Part shown: positions 1 to 8,077 of the stretch, one piece after another
Layout of the letters: each line of letters starts with the position of its first letter
Numbering within the stretch: position 1 is the first letter of the stretch
Origin: an uncultured Veillonella sp.
Lineage (GTDB): Bacteria; Bacillota; Negativicutes; Veillonellales; Veillonellaceae
Direction of reading: 5' to 3'
DNA length: 64,000 bases
Assembly (NCBI RefSeq): GCF_937981445.1
Contig: NZ_CALJON010000008.1
Coordinates: 124,001 to 188,000 of the forward strand
Translations under genes and position numbers: made by a program
The notes under the pieces: model-generated
What the model was told of the DNA's origin: nothing
Seen by the model: the letters and a program-made list of their open reading frames with translations, nothing else
The model's database searches: none

Positions 1-3
1 CCT

Positions 4-345
4 ATGAGTGTACAAAACCTTGAAGGTAAAGTATCCCGTACTATCCAAGCAAATGGTATGGATGCAGCTTTGAAAAACGTGGTAGCTAACTTAGTTGACC
101 GCAACCAACGTTTAAAAGAAAAACCTGATACAGTGTTAACTCCAGCTCAACAAGTAGAAAAGAAAGCTGAAGACGCTAAAATTGCTTCCACTTGGCAAAA
201 TGCTAAACAACAAAGCAAAGAAGAAGTAAAAAAAGCTGACGTTATTATCGAAAATACTGATGCTACTACACCAGTAGAACCAGATAAAGACAAAAAAGCT
301 GTTGAAGAACGTTTGATTAAAGACAATGTGTCTAAAACTTTCTAA
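4..345 (+). CDS. Uncharacterised Lys/Glu-rich protein (possibly the 3' part of a longer gene)
   Basis: The 113-residue product is hydrophilic, rich in Lys, Glu, Asp and Ala, with no Cys, signal peptide or membrane segment. I do not recognise a family. The reading frame is still open at the left edge of the window, so the first ATG at position 4 may be internal. No ribosome-binding site can be judged because only three upstream bases are present. A clear intrinsic terminator follows the stop about 70 bases on, so the 3' end is secure even if the start is not. Confidence 0.55.
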   Translation: MSVQNLEGKVSRTIQANGMDAALKNVVANLVDRNQRLKEKPDTVLTPAQQVEKKAEDAKIASTWQNAKQQSKEEVKKADVIIENTDATTPVEPDKDKKAVEERLIKDNVSKTF

Positions 346-414
346 TCAACTAGCACAGTAAAATTATGAATTAGTCGCATGTAAAACATGCACATCCTCA
401 TACCTAACAAAAAA

Positions 415-447
415 GGGCGATGGTTTTATACCATTGCTCTTTTTTTA
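415..447 (+). terminator. Intrinsic terminator
   Basis: A 10-bp stem (415-424 with 430-439, two G-U pairs) with a 5-nt loop is followed by a run of T. It ends the transcript of the first gene. Confidence 0.85.
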
Positions 448-450
448 TTT

Positions 451-500
451 CTTATTTCTCATTTCTTATTTCTCATTTCTTATTTCTCATTTCTTATTCC
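451..500. repeat. 14-bp tandem repeat
   Basis: Three perfect copies of a T-rich 14-bp unit (cttatttctcattt) start at 451, 465 and 479, with a decayed fourth copy after them. The repeat directly follows the T-tract of the terminator. The rest of the 346-710 gap is AT-rich and shows nothing else. Confidence 0.8.
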
Positions 501-710
501 TTATTTCATGTTTTACGTTATATAATTTCCCCGCTTCAAAATCTTTTCAACATATTTCTCATGTTATAATAAAATTAGTAATGTATCATCTAGACTGTCA
601 TCTTCGAACTATTACCTGTAAGCTATATCTGTAATCTATATCTACTCGCTACATCTATAGCCATCCTCTGTTGATGACAAAATAAAAACACCACTTTTAA
701 GGAGGTTATC

Positions 711-1379
711 ATGTCTATTCGTCAAACAAAGCACGCTGCCTGCCCCGTATGTCATAAAGAGTTTGAAGTAAGCGCTTGGGATAGTCTAAATGGAGACCTT
801 GACCCCGAAGCCAAAGAGCAACTAATTCATGGACACTTATTTGATTATACTTGCCCCCATTGCCAAGCTAAAGGCAGCTTAGACTATCCACTGCTCTATC
901 ATGATATGACCAATCATTTAATGGTCCAATATAATTCTGATGCCCATGAGCTCGAAGAATTAATCAAAAATTTGTTAAATGGCCCTGATATTGTAAAAGA
1001 ATACATGGCTTCTCAAGGCTATCGAATTCGTGCCGTTACATCACGCCGTGCCTTAAGTGAAAAAGCTACCATTTTCGACGCTGGTTTTGATGATTGCACT
1101 ATAGAAATTGTAAAAATTATCTACGCTGTTATGCAGGAAACCCAAGACCCTACCATTAACTTCAATGATATACTCTTTATTAATGAAGCAACTCATGGCC
1201 CGTCCTTATATTTTGTATGTGAAAACAGTAATGACGATTTTGCTGTTCCTATTTCAAATGAAATCTACCAAGACATCGCTAAAACAGTCGACTTATTACC
1301 TGAAGAAGAACGTCAAAAAACAGTCATAGACACCGATTGGGCTACAAGAATTATGCGTACGTATGAGGTATTAAAATAA
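711..1379 (+). CDS. CpXC domain protein
   Basis: A 222-residue soluble protein. The N-terminal third carries two zinc-knuckle-like pairs, CPVC near residue 11 and CPHC near residue 48. This C-P-x-C spacing and the following Leu/Tyr-rich stretch match the CpXC family, whose biochemical role is unknown. The Cys pairs presumably bind a metal (inference). The remaining 150 residues are acidic and have no catalytic motif I recognise. The start is well supported by AAGGAGG just upstream. It is a single gene ending in its own terminator and facing the MFS gene tail to tail. Confidence 0.8.
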   Translation: MSIRQTKHAACPVCHKEFEVSAWDSLNGDLDPEAKEQLIHGHLFDYTCPHCQAKGSLDYPLLYHDMTNHLMVQYNSDAHELEELIKNLLNGPDIVKEYMASQGYRIRAVTSRRALSEKATIFDAGFDDCTIEIVKIIYAVMQETQDPTINFNDILFINEATHGPSLYFVCENSNDDFAVPISNEIYQDIAKTVDLLPEEERQKTVIDTDWATRIMRTYEVLK

Positions 1380-1389
1380 TTTAAACAAA

Positions 1390-1423
1390 AAGTCCCCCTA
1401 CCAAAGTAGGAGGACTTTTTTTA
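1390..1423. terminator. Intrinsic terminator between convergent genes
   Basis: A 12-bp stem (1390-1401 with 1406-1417, one mismatch) with a 4-nt loop and a T-run. It terminates the CpXC gene; the A-run on its other side may let it serve the converging MFS gene as well. Confidence 0.85.
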
Positions 1424-1475
1424 TATAAATCAGTAGATTACGAGTTAAGTACTTTAAGTACTTTAACTACTTTAT

Positions 1476-2861
1476 CTACTTCTTCAACTTCACAAACAAC
1501 AACACAATCGATCCCACAACAGGGAACACAGATATAGTATACAAAGCCGTTTGGTAATGACCTGTATAGGCCAAGATACTTCCCAAAATCATCGGTGCTG
1601 TAATAGAGCCCATTTGATTAAATAGATTGACAAAGCCTGCTGTGGTACCACGCAAATGGCTTGGTGCGGATTGCACGACTAAGGCATTGGTCAACGGGCT
1701 ATACATAAAGGCCCCGATCCCTAGAATAGCCCCTGTTACATAGAGCATATGAGGATTGATTGTGCTGGCAAATAAAATCAAGGCTGGTCCAAAGCAGAAA
1801 AGACAAATGGCGGCTAAGTGATTTTTTTTGATAGGCAGCATATCTGATAAAATACCAATCGTAGGTTTTACCATAAGGGCCGCTAACCCATAAATGGTCA
1901 TAACAGATCCGGCAAAAATAGATGTAACACCTAAATTTTTTACCATATACAAATTAGTCCAATTTGTTACGCCCCAGGTAGTGCCAGTAGCAAAGAACCC
2001 CGTAATGGCTAAGAGCATAATATTACGGTTCGTTAATAAGTATTTTAAATTATTCCACAAGGTCGATTCCGAAGTACCTACAATATCTTCTGGCCGTCGC
2101 TGCTTAGCACCAACTGATACAGACGATTTTTCAGCACCATCTCCAAATGTTCTTTGCTCTGCAGGACTTTCCAACAGTTTTTGTGTCGTAACACCTTCAC
2201 CGCCCTTCACGGCATAAGCCCCATTCATGTTTTGGACGGTGCGAGCCGGGCGCTCACTAATAACTTGCCCTATTTCATGGTCTGCTTTTTTAGCTCTCAC
2301 CAAAGTAAAATAGCTCATGCCTAATACAAGTAAAGGCAATATGGCAGTCACTAAAAACGCCATACGCCAACCATAATGAGTCGCTACAGTAGGGGCATAT
2401 AAATTAACCGTAAAAATCCCAAAAGATGTACAAGACATAAAAATGCCCACTGCCGTGCCTCGTTGGAAATTACTAAAATGGTCCCCAATAGCACTCAAGC
2501 AAGAGGATTGCACCGGCCCTGATACAAGCCCTAATAAAAGGCGCAATACCCAGCCCATGGTATAGCTTGTGATTGTACTCATCAGGCCCGTAATAAGGGC
2601 CATGGAAAATAAACTAAATAAAATCGTCTTACGATAGCCAATGCGATCTGCAATAATGCCTCCAGGTAGTACCATAAGGGCATAACCGATATAAAAGGCC
2701 GTTACATAACTCGTCCCTTGCAGCGGCGTAAATTGCATCGCTTCATTTACAATAGGCATCAACGTAGACCAAGATAGGCGCACTACAAAGCTAAGCAAAA
2801 ATGACAACCATATAGTTGCTAAGACTAACACTTGAGTACGTGTAAAATTCAAGGCTTTCAT
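1476..2861 (-). CDS. MFS transporter
   Basis: A 461-residue polytopic membrane protein with about 12 hydrophobic segments in two halves of six. The loop after TM2 has the MFS signature form (GGIIADRIGYRKT), and the equivalent loop in the second half contains ILSDMLPIKK. The central cytoplasmic loop (about residues 190-275) is long, hydrophilic and low in complexity, more than most MFS proteins have. The overall look is that of the anion:cation or sugar-phosphate/glycerol-3-phosphate-like subgroup, but I cannot name the substrate. The ATG has an AGGAGA site. The gene lies 27 bases after the pseudouridine synthase gene on the same strand and may be co-transcribed with it. Confidence 0.85.
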   Translation of the reverse strand: MKALNFTRTQVLVLATIWLSFLLSFVVRLSWSTLMPIVNEAMQFTPLQGTSYVTAFYIGYALMVLPGGIIADRIGYRKTILFSLFSMALITGLMSTITSYTMGWVLRLLLGLVSGPVQSSCLSAIGDHFSNFQRGTAVGIFMSCTSFGIFTVNLYAPTVATHYGWRMAFLVTAILPLLVLGMSYFTLVRAKKADHEIGQVISERPARTVQNMNGAYAVKGGEGVTTQKLLESPAEQRTFGDGAEKSSVSVGAKQRRPEDIVGTSESTLWNNLKYLLTNRNIMLLAITGFFATGTTWGVTNWTNLYMVKNLGVTSIFAGSVMTIYGLAALMVKPTIGILSDMLPIKKNHLAAICLFCFGPALILFASTINPHMLYVTGAILGIGAFMYSPLTNALVVQSAPSHLRGTTAGFVNLFNQMGSITAPMILGSILAYTGHYQTALYTISVFPVVGSIVLLFVKLKK

Positions 2862-2888
2862 AGTCTTTCTCCTATAAATAAAATTAAC

Positions 2889-3848
2889 TCAATTCGTATC
2901 TTCCCTGTTACAATTTGCCTCTACAACCACTACTTGCCCCGTACGAAGGGATGTAAAAACAATCCGTTTTGCCACAAGTGAATAGGTCTGTCCTGGCAAT
3001 TTATGACCATATAGTGCATCACCCACTAACGGATGACCTAAATGGGCCATGGTTACACGAATTTGATGGGTCTTACCCGTATAGAGACGAATATCTACAT
3101 GCGTTATGAGCTGCGCTTTCACTTCATCATTTAAATCGCTTAGCTCTTGCTCTTCTACTTTTCGCTCTAGCCAACCCTCACCAATGGGTTCGAGTCGGTA
3201 TACAGCCTCTGCCTTATAAGCAGTGCGCGTCATTTTACCATCTTCACTGACCACCTGATGGATTCCATCATCACCACGCTTCATAGGAAGTTCAATAATG
3301 CGTGTGCCTTCCAAAAGGCCTTCGACTTTAGTATGATACCATTTTTCAAAAATTTGCTCTTCCATTTGCTGCTGGTAAAATGCTTGAGCCACAGCACTTT
3401 TTGCTATAACAATACAGCCTGACGTGTCTCGATCTAGGCGATTCAAAAAGCGAACTTTCCGTTTAATTCCTTGTTCTTTAAAATATTGAGCCACTCCATT
3501 AGCCAATGAAACTTGCCCCTCTGAATTCACAGTAATGCCCACAGGTTTATGTAACACCAGAAGATCTTCATCCTCATATAGTACATCTAGGTCCATTCCT
3601 ATAGGTTCATGGTCTAATTTTTCCTTCGGCATTTGTAGACGCAATTCATCCCCAATAGTAACAGTTGCTTTTGGATTGGTCTTCTTGCCATTTAATAAAA
3701 CAAGCTTTTCTTCAAAGAGTTTCTTCATGGCGCCCCGAGACATGCGCTTCGCATCTAACCATTCGCCTACAGAACTAACCCCGGCTTCTTGATCTAAAGA
3801 AGAAAACAAAAAGCAAATATCATCAGGCCGGTATGTTTTTCTCGCCAT
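2889..3848 (-). CDS. RluA-family pseudouridine synthase
   Basis: A 319-residue protein with an N-terminal S4-like RNA-binding region (about residues 30-75) followed by the RluA catalytic domain. The catalytic Asp lies in NRLDRDTSG near residue 139; the more common form begins with His, here it is Asn, a frequent variant. A later motif, GKTHQIRVTMAHLGHPLVGD, is typical of the family. It isomerises uridine to pseudouridine in rRNA or tRNA. The exact target cannot be told from sequence. It is followed closely by the MFS gene, with no obvious functional link. Confidence 0.9.
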   Translation of the reverse strand: MARKTYRPDDICFLFSSLDQEAGVSSVGEWLDAKRMSRGAMKKLFEEKLVLLNGKKTNPKATVTIGDELRLQMPKEKLDHEPIGMDLDVLYEDEDLLVLHKPVGITVNSEGQVSLANGVAQYFKEQGIKRKVRFLNRLDRDTSGCIVIAKSAVAQAFYQQQMEEQIFEKWYHTKVEGLLEGTRIIELPMKRGDDGIHQVVSEDGKMTRTAYKAEAVYRLEPIGEGWLERKVEEQELSDLNDEVKAQLITHVDIRLYTGKTHQIRVTMAHLGHPLVGDALYGHKLPGQTYSLVAKRIVFTSLRTGQVVVVEANCNREDTN

Positions 3849-3885
3849 ACGGACACCTCCTTTTTATCAAAGATTTTATACTATG

Positions 3886-3942
3886 CGTTACTAGGCTTTA
3901 CTATGCTTTGCTAGACTTTACTAGGCTTTACTTTACCTTCCA
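3886..3942. repeat. Short degenerate tandem repeat
   Basis: Around five imperfect copies of a 10-11 bp unit resembling tttactaggc fill the gap between the helicase stop codon and the pseudouridine synthase ribosome-binding site. Confidence 0.65.
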
Positions 3943-3952
3943 TATAATATCC

Positions 3953-6622
3953 TCAATCATACACCACATCAGAAGGCAAGTATTTCAAAAATCGACTAGG
4001 CGTAGTTTCTCTATTATAAGGGCCACCGGTTTTACTATACGAAATGTAAAGCTCTTTTTTCGCCCTTGTTAAGGCTACATAAAAGAGGCGCTGCTCTTCT
4101 GATAAGCGCCCTTCTTTTAAGGCATAAAAGCTAGGAAAATTATTATCTGTCATGCCCGCTAAAAAGACATAGTCAAATTCGCTCCCCTTGGCCTGATGAA
4201 TGGTAATAATAGGGATACGCGTACTATTTTTAATCCGTCGATCTGGCTCACCAGCTGTAAGCGCGGCCTCTTCTAAAATCCGCTGCAAACAATCGCGCCC
4301 ACCTAACGCTTCATTAGTCACTTCTAAGTCTAACAGTATGCGATACAAGTCGCGAATATGTTCTACCCGTTCTACTTCATGACGGCCTTTATAGTACTCA
4401 ATGACGCCCATATCATTCATAATATAGGCCAATAATTTAGTTGGTTTTTCTGTCATACTCTTGCGTCGTAAGGTGGTCATTTGAGACGCAATAGTTCCAA
4501 AGGCCCCTTTATAACGCACAATAAGGGCTCGTCTTTGGTCCACTGTAGGCACAATATTTTCCTTTAAAATATAGCGCAACAATAAGCCTGTCGCGCGAAT
4601 ATCGTCCATCGCATTATGGGTTGGCTTATGATTAATAGGAAAGTGCTCGCTCAAAAAGCCCAGTTTATGATTAGGTAGTCGCGGGTAAAAGCGCCTAAAC
4701 ATGTCCAATGTATCATATACGGCGGCAAATTCCGGACGGCCTAACTTATGACGGTGCAATTCGCTAGTAAAAATATTCACATCATAGCTCACATTATGAC
4801 CTACAATAATAGCGCCTTTAGTAAATTCTAAGAAATCTTTTAATACCACCTCAGCTGGCTCACCGCGCTCAGCTAAAATTTCATCAGTAAACCCATGCAC
4901 CTCGGCAGAGCGGCCCACTGACTTAGTAGGACGAATGAAACGTTCAAATATCTCGCCCTCTGAGCCATCGGGATTCATGCGATATGCCGCAATTTGTATA
5001 ATTTCATCACGCGTTGTATCGGTACCCGTACTTTCCACATCATAGATAATAACCTGCCCGTTGGCAAGGCCCTGAATTAAATGATCATAGGGTTCTCGTT
5101 CAAAAATTTGCATATCTAAAAAATCAGTAAGTCGAAGTCCTAATGTTCTAACGGCTTCGCTTTCTAATTCTTTTATACGAGCCTCACCAATCCCTGATAC
5201 ATACCGTTTTACAAGACGCTTCACACTTAATGCATCATTCGGATTAAGGAGCAGTTTAAAATAGGCCATCACATCTTTAATCTCTTGGCGGCGGAAAAAT
5301 TTAAATTCATCAATAATCATAAAGTCTCGCCGCTCTTCAGGAGACAATTTCATATTGAGATTTTCAAAGAAATGGCTCAAATTTTGTGCCTGCTTATTAA
5401 CCCGCACAAGTACCCCTACAGAGGCCTCTTTAGGTAAACTACGGATTGTATCAAAAATAAATGCCCCTTCTTTCCACTCTGTAGGCGCCTGATGGACTAC
5501 AATCGGTTTGCCTTCGTCTTCACTGGCCGCATAAGGGGCCTTTTTATAAAATTTGCTGATTAAGCTAGGAAACATATTCTGTAGTACAGTAAAGGACGCA
5601 TCAAAAAGATGGCGATTGGCTCGATAATTCTCATAAAATACAATAATTTCTGGATTGAATTCCGCCTCATACATGGCTAAGAACTCTTCTGGATTGGAGC
5701 CACGCCATTCATAAATAGTCTGAAAATAATCACCGCACAGCAAGATATGATTTCCTGGCCATAATTGCTTCATAACAAGACCTTCCAAATCACTCGTATC
5801 TTGCATTTCATCTACGCAAATATAGGAATAGCGTTCACGCCAGCGCTGGCAAATGACTGGATTTTGAAATAAGCGATGTACGCCTGTAATCAAATCAGTA
5901 AAATCAACGCCATGAAGCTGACCTAAGCTTTGTTCATAGGCTACTAATTGTTCGTAACCATGAAGAATAAATTCCTGAAAATCATGTTGTAATAATTGCC
6001 CCGTACCAAAAAATCCTTCTAATTCTTTATACTTTTCCTTCTTAAGACGAGCAATGGTTGCTTTATAATCAGCGGCGCTGTCATCACTATAATACCCATA
6101 TAAGGAACGATATTCTTTGACAAAACTAATGAGCCCCGCATAGGCAAAGGCTTTCATGCTCATAGGCCGTAAGGGCGCTAAGAGTTCATCGCAATCTTCC
6201 TCATCATAAATGGCCATATCTGCATATAAGCTCTCATCACGCTTGCTTTCTTCTTGCAAAATTTTATAACAAAAACTATGAAATGTGCTCACTTCTACCG
6301 CACGCGCCGCTTCCGCCATGGAGACGACCTTAGTATCTACCGTCTCAGCCTGCTCAGCGTGAGAGCCTATGTCCTTGCTCTTAGTCTGTGGCGACTCCTT
6401 AGCACTTACAATAGAAAGAATGCGCTCCTTCATTTCCCGGCAAGCCTTATTCGTAAAAGTTAGACAAAGAATGTCTTCACCTTTAGCTGCCCCACTTTGA
6501 ATAATATGTGCGACACGATGAGCCAATGTATTTGTTTTGCCCGTTCCAGCTGAAGCAAGGAGCAGAATATTCTTGTCTAAAGTCTTTACTACCTGCTGCT
6601 GTAATTCATTTAGCTGTTCCAA
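3953..6622 (-). CDS. UvrD/PcrA-like helicase with an inserted DEDDh 3'-5' exonuclease domain
   Basis: A superfamily 1 helicase of 889 residues. Walker A is ASAGTGKT near residue 28, motif II is VDEMQDTSD, motif III is LCGDYFQTIYEWRG, and motifs V and VI are TIHQAKGSEFDYV and LFYVALTRAKKEL near the C-terminus. Between motif IV and motif V, at about residues 525-685, sits a complete DnaQ/PolC-type exonuclease domain. Its acidic residues are visible as YDVEST, HNVSYD and HNAMDD. The usual UvrD 2B region is thus replaced or split by the nuclease. I chose the TTG at 6622 because GAGGAGG lies 8 nt upstream; a longer reading from a TTG at 6643 would overlap that site. It is probably a DNA-repair helicase-nuclease. 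The repeat-filled gap on its 3' side and the terminator upstream suggest its own unit. Confidence 0.9.
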   Translation of the reverse strand: MEQLNELQQQVVKTLDKNILLLASAGTGKTNTLAHRVAHIIQSGAAKGEDILCLTFTNKACREMKERILSIVSAKESPQTKSKDIGSHAEQAETVDTKVVSMAEAARAVEVSTFHSFCYKILQEESKRDESLYADMAIYDEEDCDELLAPLRPMSMKAFAYAGLISFVKEYRSLYGYYSDDSAADYKATIARLKKEKYKELEGFFGTGQLLQHDFQEFILHGYEQLVAYEQSLGQLHGVDFTDLITGVHRLFQNPVICQRWRERYSYICVDEMQDTSDLEGLVMKQLWPGNHILLCGDYFQTIYEWRGSNPEEFLAMYEAEFNPEIIVFYENYRANRHLFDASFTVLQNMFPSLISKFYKKAPYAASEDEGKPIVVHQAPTEWKEGAFIFDTIRSLPKEASVGVLVRVNKQAQNLSHFFENLNMKLSPEERRDFMIIDEFKFFRRQEIKDVMAYFKLLLNPNDALSVKRLVKRYVSGIGEARIKELESEAVRTLGLRLTDFLDMQIFEREPYDHLIQGLANGQVIIYDVESTGTDTTRDEIIQIAAYRMNPDGSEGEIFERFIRPTKSVGRSAEVHGFTDEILAERGEPAEVVLKDFLEFTKGAIIVGHNVSYDVNIFTSELHRHKLGRPEFAAVYDTLDMFRRFYPRLPNHKLGFLSEHFPINHKPTHNAMDDIRATGLLLRYILKENIVPTVDQRRALIVRYKGAFGTIASQMTTLRRKSMTEKPTKLLAYIMNDMGVIEYYKGRHEVERVEHIRDLYRILLDLEVTNEALGGRDCLQRILEEAALTAGEPDRRIKNSTRIPIITIHQAKGSEFDYVFLAGMTDNNFPSFYALKEGRLSEEQRLFYVALTRAKKELYISYSKTGGPYNRETTPSRFLKYLPSDVVYD

Positions 6623-6667
6623 TAATTCACCCTCCTCTAGCAAGACTACAAATTAACTCCTGCACAT

Positions 6668-6703
6668 ACTAAAATTGGTAGCCACCATTGTAGCTACCAA
6701 TTT
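6668..6703 (-). terminator. Terminator of the dnaX-recR operon
   Basis: An 11-bp perfect stem (6672-6682 with 6693-6703) with a short T-run on the minus strand lies just past the bofA-like stop codon. The T-run is weak (four), so efficiency is uncertain. Confidence 0.65.
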
Positions 6704-6717
6704 ATATGCATATCTAA

Positions 6718-6960
6718 CTACATGCCATGTTGCCATAAGGCCATAGCAATAACAGGAATAGGCCCAAATAGAGCGCTTAATGCCCACATGCCAAGGCCCA
6801 TGTCCATTGGGATATGGAAATAGTTAACTGCAATGTAGTAGGCCGCATAGCCTGTAATTAAATGAATGGCTACGCGTTTAATAGTAAAGTAGGCAATTTT
6901 AAAAATCATGTAAATCGCCACAAGGCCTACACCAATTTGTATTATAAAATCTAAACCCAT
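6718..6960 (-). CDS. BofA-family small membrane protein
   Basis: An 80-residue protein made almost entirely of two or three hydrophobic segments. It ends with a GPIPVIAMAL-type helix typical of the pro-sigma-K processing inhibitor BofA family. In Bacillus subtilis bofA also lies close downstream of recR, so synteny backs the call. I chose the ATG at 6960, which has GAGGA six bases upstream and leaves 8 bases after the recR stop; a GTG at 6972 overlapping the recR stop is the alternative. BofA regulates a sporulation protease in Bacillus. If the organism is a non-sporulating Veillonella, the role here must differ or be a relic. Confidence 0.8.
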   Translation of the reverse strand: MGLDFIIQIGVGLVAIYMIFKIAYFTIKRVAIHLITGYAAYYIAVNYFHIPMDMGLGMWALSALFGPIPVIAMALWQHGM

Positions 6961-6968
6961 AGAAATCC

Positions 6969-7559
6969 TCACATTTCCCGGCGATTCACTACGGCACCGC
7001 CTAATGTCAATTCATCAGCATATTCAATGTCGCCACCTACTGGTACGCCACGAGCAATGCGGGTCACCTTAATCCCTGTAGGCTGTAATAAGCGAGCTAT
7101 ATATAAAGCCGTTGCTTCCCCCTCTACATCAGGGTCTGTCGCTAAAATCACTTCTTGTACAGTTTCATCGCGAAGTCGAGCAATTAATTCTTTAATGCGA
7201 ATATCTTCTGCCCCAATGCCTTCAATAGGAGATAATGCACCTTCTAGTACATGATATACCCCTTTATAATCGCCACTGCGCTCAATAGCCATAACATCAC
7301 GAGATGTTTCCACCACGCATATGGTGCTATGATCTCGTTGTTCATTGGCACAAAATTGACATGGGTCTTGTGCGGACAAATTGAAGCAAATGGAGCAGCG
7401 TTTAGTTGCTTCCTTAGCAGCCTTGATAGTCTCTACTAAATCATCCACTTCTTCAGCTGGTAATTCTACTAAATGATAGGCTAAGCGTCGCGCTGACTTT
7501 GCCCCAATGCCTGGTAAGCGTCGCAATGATTCTACGAGCTTTTCTAATGCATTTGTCAT
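6969..7559 (-). CDS. recR: Recombination mediator RecR
   Basis: A 196-residue protein, the usual length for RecR. It has the N-terminal helix-hairpin-helix (LRRLPGIGAKSARRLAYHL), a four-Cys zinc finger (CSICFNLSAQDPCQFC, about residues 55-70), a Toprim domain with E and DPDVEGEAT, and the C-terminal ARGVPVGGDIEYADE motif. With RecO and RecF it helps load RecA on gapped DNA. The gene starts 1 base after the ybaB stop and ends just before bofA, so the block is clearly an operon. Confidence 0.97.
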   Translation of the reverse strand: MTNALEKLVESLRRLPGIGAKSARRLAYHLVELPAEEVDDLVETIKAAKEATKRCSICFNLSAQDPCQFCANEQRDHSTICVVETSRDVMAIERSGDYKGVYHVLEGALSPIEGIGAEDIRIKELIARLRDETVQEVILATDPDVEGEATALYIARLLQPTGIKVTRIARGVPVGGDIEYADELTLGGAVVNRREM

Positions 7560-7560
7560 A

Positions 7561-7887
7561 TTAGAATAATCCTGGAATATTCAAGCCGCCTGTTACTTTA
7601 CCCATTTCCTGAGCCATCATATCGTCTACTTTGCGACCTGCTTCATTCACAGCAGATACGATAATGTCTTCTAACATTTCTACATCTTCTGGGTCAACAG
7701 CTGCTGGGTTGATTTGAATGGATTGAACCACTTTTTCACCATTCATTACCACTGTAACAGAACCGCCGCCGGCAGATGCTTCTACAGTGCGTTGTTTAAG
7801 TTCTTCCTGCATTTTTTGCATATCTGCTTGCATCTTTTGAACTTTCTTCATCATACCTTGCATATTGCCCATACCTTTATTAAACAT
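7561..7887 (-). CDS. ybaB: YbaB/EbfC nucleoid-associated protein
   Basis: A 108-residue protein with a Met/Gln/Lys-rich coiled N-terminal helix and the core VEASAGGGSVTVVMNG followed by DPEDVEMLEDIIVSAVNEA, hallmarks of the YbaB/EbfC DNA-binding family. The start at 7887 (MFNKG) has AAGGAGG seven bases upstream; an upstream in-frame start at 7911 would include that site and is less likely. It sits between dnaX and recR as in most bacteria and binds DNA as a dimer. Confidence 0.95.
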   Translation of the reverse strand: MFNKGMGNMQGMMKKVQKMQADMQKMQEELKQRTVEASAGGGSVTVVMNGEKVVQSIQINPAAVDPEDVEMLEDIIVSAVNEAGRKVDDMMAQEMGKVTGGLNIPGLF

Positions 7888-8077
7888 TCGATTGCCTCCT
7901 TGTAAATACAATTAATTATTATATATTATACCCTATAACCGATTACTTTGTCATAAGGTTCCTTTTTATTCAATCATAGTATTGTTGCTACACACAGTCT
8001 TAAATCTCATAAGCCGTGTGCCACCACGACCATAGATCGCTCCCACTAAGATTTACGGCTGAGCTTCAGTCTCAAGT

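Noticed and set aside
434..634. 66-codon Phe/Leu-rich ORF after the first terminator
   Set aside because: It starts in the terminator T-tract and is made by the 14-bp repeat.
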